NCBI GenBank assembly: GCA_034437215.1
Contig: DAOTVC010000043.1
Span: 1-18,327, forward strand
From: DAOTVC01 sp034437215
GTDB lineage: Bacteria > Chloroflexota > Anaerolineae > B4-G1 > SLSP01
Reading direction: 5' to 3'
Length of the DNA: 18,327 nt
This document shows positions 16,764 to 18,327 of this stretch, in pieces. The notes under the pieces are model-generated. The model ran no database searches. It was not told where the DNA came from and saw only the letters and a program-made list of their open reading frames with translations. The position numbers and the translations under genes are program-made. Within the stretch, counting starts at the first letter, position 1; every line of letters starts with the position of its first letter.

Positions 16764-17210
16764 ATGAAATTCTTCACCCGCCAACTCTATGCTGCACAGC
16801 AGGGCGATCCCGATCTGCCGGAGGTCATCGAAGCGGATCGGCAATGGCGTATGGCGAGCCAGGCATACCGGCACCATCTGCAATCCATATACCTGCAGTT
16901 GCCCAAGCGGATGCAGGAATTCTCTGCGGTCTCCCTGCACGATGGCATCATCCAAACGGTGATTTGGAGCGGAGATGAAATACAGCTGCAGATTGCCGGC
17001 TGTGGCTGTTGGGGACCGGCCGGGCCGCTCGAGCTCATATTTTGAGGCGTGAAACTCGCGGAAGGGATCGACGACATTCTCGAAGATTGGTGGCTCTACG
17101 AAGAAGTTCACCTATCGCAAGACGCCGCCTTCGAGTATCACGTCTTGTTGGTGAAGTCGGAGTTACTCGTCGTCGCAGATGATGTCGAACTGATCGAATG
17201 GGGTGGCTGA
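16764..17210 (+). pseudogene. DUF4085-like gene interrupted by one in-frame TGA
   Basis: The frame opens MKFFTRQLY, continues through QAYRHHLQSIYLQLPKRMQE and LHDGIIQTVIW to LELIF, and stops at TGA 17043-17045. The same frame then carries on for 54 more sense codons (GVKLAEGIDDIL, DWWLYEEVHL, VLLVKSELLVVADDVELIEW) to a TGA at 17208-17210. The joined product of 148 codons has the shape of DUF4085-type proteins: an MK-FT start, a central LHD, L-x-F-x-GV and a C-terminal WLYEEVHL. The LIF-stop-GV junction suggests a single CGA-to-TGA change in an Arg codon. A GTG at 17049 could restart the second half. The family name is tentative; the continuity across the stop is clear. Confidence 0.65.
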
Positions 17211-17213
17211 GCT

Positions 17214-17279
17214 ATGTCCTTGCTGTACATTTTCTTGAAAAGCAACGGCGAGTTTGAACTGGTCACCCAGCAGTATTAA
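17214..17279 (+). CDS. Possible 21-residue peptide or gene scrap
   Basis: An ATG 3 nt after the DUF4085-like stop opens MSLLYIFLKSNG and closes with TAA after 21 codons. No strong ribosome binding site. It may be a peptide coupled to the preceding gene or the start of a truncated gene. The 45 nt that follow, up to the WD40 gene, show nothing else. Confidence 0.25.
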   Translation: MSLLYIFLKSNGEFELVTQQY

Positions 17280-17324
17280 GGATCACATGAGAATAGCACA
17301 GCGAGCCGCCGAGAGGGAGCCCGT

Positions 17325-18327
17325 ATGAGTTACGACATCAGCATCCATCTGGAGCAGGGCCAACCACGCGCAGAAATGGACTCCCTGCTTGCCCGGCAGC
17401 CCTTCATCAACGGACGCACCTTTGCAATCCAGGACACCCATTTCATGGAGGTGGACCTGGAGTACGACGCCGCCACCCCGGACGTGATCCACACCCTCTC
17501 TTTTCACATCCCCTACGCCCTGCTCGATCAGGTCGGCGTCGATTTCGATCCCTACTTCGACTGCATCCGCACTCTGGCGCAGGCACTGGAGGCCCGGGCC
17601 TACGACGCGCAGCTGGATATGTTTCTGGACGATCCCGAGTTCGCCAAACTCAAACCGGCCCTGATCCAGACGGCTCTGCAGCTCTCACGGCTCTCCCGCG
17701 AAGGCGACCTCCTCTGCGTTCACTGCGCCTATCAAAGGCGGGAACTGCTCTGGAACCTGGCGCAGGGCGCGTTCGCCGGCATCCGCGAGACGCCGGCTCG
17801 TATCACCAACCACGACTGCTACAATGACCAGGCCAGCAACGGCAGCCTGCTCGCCCGGGCCCACCAGAAAGAGATTCACCTTCTCCCTGCCGATGGATCG
17901 GCTCCTGCACGCGTCATCAAAAGAACCGGCGAGGCCTTGCGGCTCGAGTTTGTGGATAGCACACGGCTGCTGTCGGCCTCGCACAACAAAACCCTCAAGC
18001 TCTGGGATACCGCCACGCTGAAGTGTCTCAGGACCTTCAAAGGCCATCGCGACCAGATATCCGATTTTGTCCTGTTCAGCCCCAGGCTCCTGATCTCCTC
18101 CTCGGTGGGCGGACCCCTCATCTTCTGGGATTTCGCCACCGCGACCCCCGTGTTGACCCTGTTGCACTCCTATTACAACGCCGCCTGGATCGCCATCGAC
18201 GCCGCAGGCAACTTTGAGCACAGCGAGGATTACAAGGGCGTCATGCGGTGGGACTTTGGGAGACAGCAGTTCACGCCGCACCGGGGTCTGGCGGTGGATA
18301 CTCAGAGCAGCTGGAATTCCCAACCCG
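17325..18327 (+). CDS. WD40-repeat protein with novel N-terminal domain, C-terminus outside the window
   Basis: 334 residues are present and the frame is still open at the window edge. The ATG follows GAGAGGGAG at about 5 nt. Residues 1 to about 185 form a domain I cannot name (MSYDISIHLEQG, then THFMEVDLEYDAATPD, a Tyr/Asp-rich middle and CVHCAYQRRELLWNLAQGAF). From about 190 on WD40 blades appear: LLSASHNKTLKLWDT near 215-229, FKGHRDQISDFVLFS then ISSSVGGPLIFWDF near 267, and WIAIDAAGNFEHS with MRWDF near 306-310. WD40 propellers are binding scaffolds. No signal peptide or membrane segment. The long minus-strand ORF opposite is a shadow. The role is unknown; position suggests membership in the immunity array. 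Confidence 0.8.
   Translation, partial: MSYDISIHLEQGQPRAEMDSLLARQPFINGRTFAIQDTHFMEVDLEYDAATPDVIHTLSFHIPYALLDQVGVDFDPYFDCIRTLAQALEARAYDAQLDMFLDDPEFAKLKPALIQTALQLSRLSREGDLLCVHCAYQRRELLWNLAQGAFAGIRETPARITNHDCYNDQASNGSLLARAHQKEIHLLPADGSAPARVIKRTGEALRLEFVDSTRLLSASHNKTLKLWDTATLKCLRTFKGHRDQISDFVLFSPRLLISSSVGGPLIFWDFATATPVLTLLHSYYNAAWIAIDAAGNFEHSEDYKGVMRWDFGRQQFTPHRGLAVDTQSSWNSQP

Noticed and set aside
17043..17045. Selenocysteine or stop-codon recoding at the in-frame TGA
   Set aside because: The site follows LIF in a non-redox context, no SECIS-like hairpin was evident directly downstream, and Arg (CGA) is the simplest ancestor.
17685..18323. 212-codon minus-strand ORF
   Set aside because: It is antisense to the WD40 gene, which has a ribosome binding site and repeat motifs. 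The minus frame has no family features.
7095..18327. Phage, transposon or toxin gene in the array
   Set aside because: No integrase, transposase, capsid, Rhs/VgrG, CDI, LXG or nuclease toxin motif was found in any frame inspected.

Overview
The window is GC-rich bacterial DNA. It most likely comes from a Chloroflexota (Anaerolineae/Caldilineae-like) genome. That placement is an inference from three things: a large secreted protein ending in a YLPIVMR-type tail, intergenic palindromes built from GTGAAACG/AAGCGTGA-type units, and the general gene content. No rRNA, tRNA, CRISPR array, transposase or integrase was seen.

Left part (1-5970, minus strand): a chromosomal, housekeeping-like block. 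A RelA/SpoT homologue (RSH) is followed 25 nt downstream by an SRAP/YedK-type DNA-protein crosslink protein that runs off the window, so the two are probably co-transcribed. The RSH keeps its HD hydrolase residues but has lost several residues expected of an active (p)ppGpp synthetase. Its leader contains an intrinsic terminator just before the ribosome binding site plus segments that can pair in alternative ways, so transcription attenuation is likely. Upstream lies a 1076-residue secreted fusion of a PQQ-type glucose/sorbosone dehydrogenase, a DUF11-like beta domain and a cytochrome region with five CXXCH haem sites.

Middle (5971-7094): a divergent promoter region, a doubtful 65-residue membrane ORF, a tandem 11-bp-period operator-like repeat, a TPR protein whose last repeat is broken by a G-run frameshift, and an intergenic palindromic repeat.

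Right part (7095-18327, all plus strand): a head-to-tail array of small, mostly unrelated genes with very short gaps or start/stop overlaps. It includes ankyrin, DUF7710-like, lipoprotein, Imm5-like, SUKH (SMI1/KNR4), SuFu-SUKH fusion, ankyrin-DUF1963 fusion, TPR-like, DUF4085-like and WD40 proteins. This is the signature of a polyimmunity locus, a bank of immunity proteins against polymorphic toxins of competitors. No toxin gene is visible. The array carries clear signs of turnover: a 3' fossil of the TPR-like gene broken by an 8-bp tandem duplication, a headless immunity-gene remnant whose stop overlaps the next start, and a DUF4085-like gene with one in-frame TGA. Several members (7095-7685, 10725-11117, 12290-13015, the C-terminus of 15412-16743 and the N-terminus of 17325-18327) match nothing I can name and are the best candidates for undescribed immunity families.
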